Positions 62,504 to 64,000 of a stretch of DNA of 64,000 bases are shown here, in pieces. The stretch covers positions 1-64,000 of the forward strand of contig NZ_LWBP01000200.1 of NCBI RefSeq assembly GCF_002078015.1. The letters run 5' to 3'. A program made the position numbers and the translations under genes. The stretch comes from Niastella populi. Lineage in GTDB: Bacteria > Bacteroidota > Bacteroidia > Chitinophagales > Chitinophagaceae. The notes beneath the pieces were generated by a model. That model did no database searches. It saw only the letters and a list, made by a program, of their open reading frames with translations, and had not been told where the DNA came from. Position 1 is the stretch's first letter. The number at the start of each line of letters is the position of its first letter.

Positions 62504-63487
62504 ATGGCAAAAAAGGTGACTAAAATCGGTGTTCTTACCTCGGGTGGTGATTCACCAGGTATGAATGCCGCCATACGGGCCGTTGTGAGAACCGGGAACT
62601 ATTATGGATTGGATGTATTTGGTATTATGCGTGGTTATAGCGGTATTATTGAAAATGATATAGTACCCATGCATTCGCGTAGTGTGGCCAATATTATTCA
62701 AAGGGGTGGAACGATCCTGAAAACAGCCCGCTGCAAGGAATTCTTTCAGCCCGAAGGACGTAAGAAAGCTTATGAGAACCTCAAAAAACTGGGCATCGAT
62801 GGCCTGGTGATCATTGGCGGCGACGGTTCATTCAGAGGCGCCGACATCTTCAGCCGCGAATTCGACATTCCCTGTATAGGCTTACCCGGCACTATCGATA
62901 AAGACATTGCCGGTACCGATTTTACCATTGGTTTCGACACTGCCGTAAACACTGCGGTAGAAGCGATAGATAAAATTCGCGATACAGCCGATGCGCACGA
63001 CCGTTTGTTCATTATTGAAGTAATGGGTCGCGATGCCGGTTATATTGCCCTGCACAGTGGTATTGCCACCGGTGCGGAACATATTTTGATACCGGAACGT
63101 AAAACAGATATTGAAGAGCTGGTTGCGTCGTTACAGGAAAAAGAACGCCGCAAAAAACTCGTGAACATGGTAGTGGTTGCCGAAGGCGATGAGTTCGGCG
63201 GCGCCAATGAAGTAGCCAAGGTAGTAAAAGAACGCCTTCCGTTCACCGACACCCGGGTTTGTATCCTCGGCCATATTCAACGCGGTGGCTCACCTACCTG
63301 TTTAGACAGGCTGATAGCCAGCCGCATGGGTTATGCCGCCGTAGAATCGTTACTCGAAGGCCGTCATAATGTAATGGTGGGTATCTTAAACAACCGCATG
63401 CATTACACCCTGCTTGAAAGAGCGGTAAAATCGAAACAAAAGATCAGCGACGAATGGATCAAGATCGTAAAGATCCTGGCCAGCTAA
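62504..63487 (+). CDS. pfkA: 6-phosphofructokinase
   Basis: 327 residues, ATP-dependent PfkA type. Conserved elements: GVLTSGGDSPGMNAAIR (ATP site), GGDGSFRGADIFSRE, PGTIDKDIAGTDFTIGFDTA (catalytic Asp), EVMGRDAGYIALHSG and GHIQRGGSPTCLDRLIASRM. It phosphorylates fructose 6-phosphate in glycolysis. The residue after GGDG is Ser, and Asp in PGTIDKDI is present, which favours ATP-type use. It is followed after 68 bp by pyruvate kinase, so the two glycolytic control enzymes are co-transcribed. Confidence 0.97.
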   Translation: MAKKVTKIGVLTSGGDSPGMNAAIRAVVRTGNYYGLDVFGIMRGYSGIIENDIVPMHSRSVANIIQRGGTILKTARCKEFFQPEGRKKAYENLKKLGIDGLVIIGGDGSFRGADIFSREFDIPCIGLPGTIDKDIAGTDFTIGFDTAVNTAVEAIDKIRDTADAHDRLFIIEVMGRDAGYIALHSGIATGAEHILIPERKTDIEELVASLQEKERRKKLVNMVVVAEGDEFGGANEVAKVVKERLPFTDTRVCILGHIQRGGSPTCLDRLIASRMGYAAVESLLEGRHNVMVGILNNRMHYTLLERAVKSKQKISDEWIKIVKILAS

Positions 63488-63555
63488 TTATACTGACGAA
63501 TACCAGAAACCTGTATCGGATAAACCTGAAAATTTAGAATCAAGAAATTAATACA

Positions 63556-64000
63556 ATGGCAAGAGATTTAACCAAGTACCTGCATAATGAAATGGATAAG
63601 GAAGCAGGCATACAGCATACTATACATAGAACTAAGATCGTAGCTACTGTGGGCCCTGCCTGCGACACTTACGAAAAACTGTTGGAACTGGTGAAAGCAG
63701 GGGTTAATATTTTCCGCCTCAATTTCTCTCACGGCACCCATGAGAACAAAGCCCAGATCATAGAGCACATCCGTGCCATCAATTCAAAAGAACCTTACAA
63801 CATCTCGATCCTGGCCGACCTGCAGGGTCCCAAATTACGCGTTGGTGAAATAGAGAACGGCGCCCTGCTCATCGAGCCCGGCGATATCCTCACTTTTACT
63901 TCTAAAGAAAAAGTAGTAGGCACCAAAGAAAAGATCTATGTTTCGTACCCCAACCTGCACGAAGATGTGGAAGTAGGCAACAAGATCATGATCGACGATG
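63556..64000 (+). CDS. pyk: Pyruvate kinase, 5' part (cut by window edge)
   Basis: ATG at 63556 opens a frame that runs to the window edge (148 codons). It reads MARDLTKYLHNEMDKEAGIQ, then RTKIVATVGPACD, GVNIFRLNFSHGTHENK and ADLQGPKLRVGEIENG: the N-terminal and first catalytic segments of pyruvate kinase, including the Arg in FRLNFSHG and the start of the B-domain. It follows pfkA by 68 bp. The remaining two thirds lie outside the window. Confidence 0.95.
   Translation, partial: MARDLTKYLHNEMDKEAGIQHTIHRTKIVATVGPACDTYEKLLELVKAGVNIFRLNFSHGTHENKAQIIEHIRAINSKEPYNISILADLQGPKLRVGEIENGALLIEPGDILTFTSKEKVVGTKEKIYVSYPNLHEDVEVGNKIMIDD

Overview
The window looks like chromosomal DNA from a Bacteroidota bacterium, most likely family Chitinophagaceae (Niastella/Chitinophaga-like). 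This rests on protein content: SusC/SusD with an ECF sigma factor and FecR, fused SecDF, a long Bacteroidota-type NusB, a type IX secretion C-terminal signal, DUF5977 and RHS proteins, many lipoproteins, and promoter-like TAnnTTTG boxes. The species is inferred. No rRNA, tRNA, CRISPR array, transposase or integrase was found.

Layout. 1-3.6 kb: a small secreted orphan, a decayed amino-acid permease, a Rieske oxygenase and a DUF1080 protein. 3.6-4.9 kb: gene-free, with two back-to-back tandem arrays (20 bp x 12, then 21 bp x 22, the latter organised into three 147-bp higher-order copies). 4.9-15.4 kb: one seven-gene minus-strand operon, sigma factor > FecR > SusC > SusD > nuclease/phosphatase-fold lipoprotein > unknown lipoprotein > second nuclease/phosphatase-fold lipoprotein; this is a SusCD locus with no glycoside hydrolase. 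15.5-27.4 kb: a minus-strand RHS island (outer-membrane barrel protein, DUF5977/RHS protein, small secreted protein, RHS protein with a toxin-like tail, candidate immunity lipoprotein), bracketed by a 38-bp direct repeat made from the 3' end of the gene next to it.

28-41 kb: housekeeping genes: groES-groEL, nusB-DUF1573-yajC, coaE, an MBL hydrolase divergent from a Crp/Fnr regulator followed by RidA, an aspartate aminotransferase-type enzyme, secDF and a DUF1003 protein. 41.9-47.4 kb: an OmpR-type two-component system, YjbR and IscA-type proteins, and a membrane-anchored protein upstream of a methylmalonyl-CoA mutase catalytic subunit. 48-52.4 kb: a type IX secreted protein, an M20 peptidase and glnS. 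52.7-64 kb: a LytS/LytTR pair, YggS, an acyl-CoA dehydrogenase, the RIC iron-sulfur repair protein, two guanidino-modifying hydrolases (arginine deiminase-like and CtlX), a sugar-nucleotide reductase-like protein, and pfkA followed by a truncated pyruvate kinase.

Between genes the DNA is rich in short-word (7-9 bp) degenerate arrays, often with an inverted partner array about 100-150 bp away. Two further dispersed families recur: a CCCG..CGGGACA hairpin module (six copies) and a C5-TTCA-G5 hairpin followed by a G-run, placed just upstream of two genes. The strongest candidates for an undescribed system are the RHS island with its flanking direct repeats and candidate immunity protein, and the SusCD operon with paired phosphodiesterase-fold lipoproteins and a FecR carrying a duplicated C-terminal domain.
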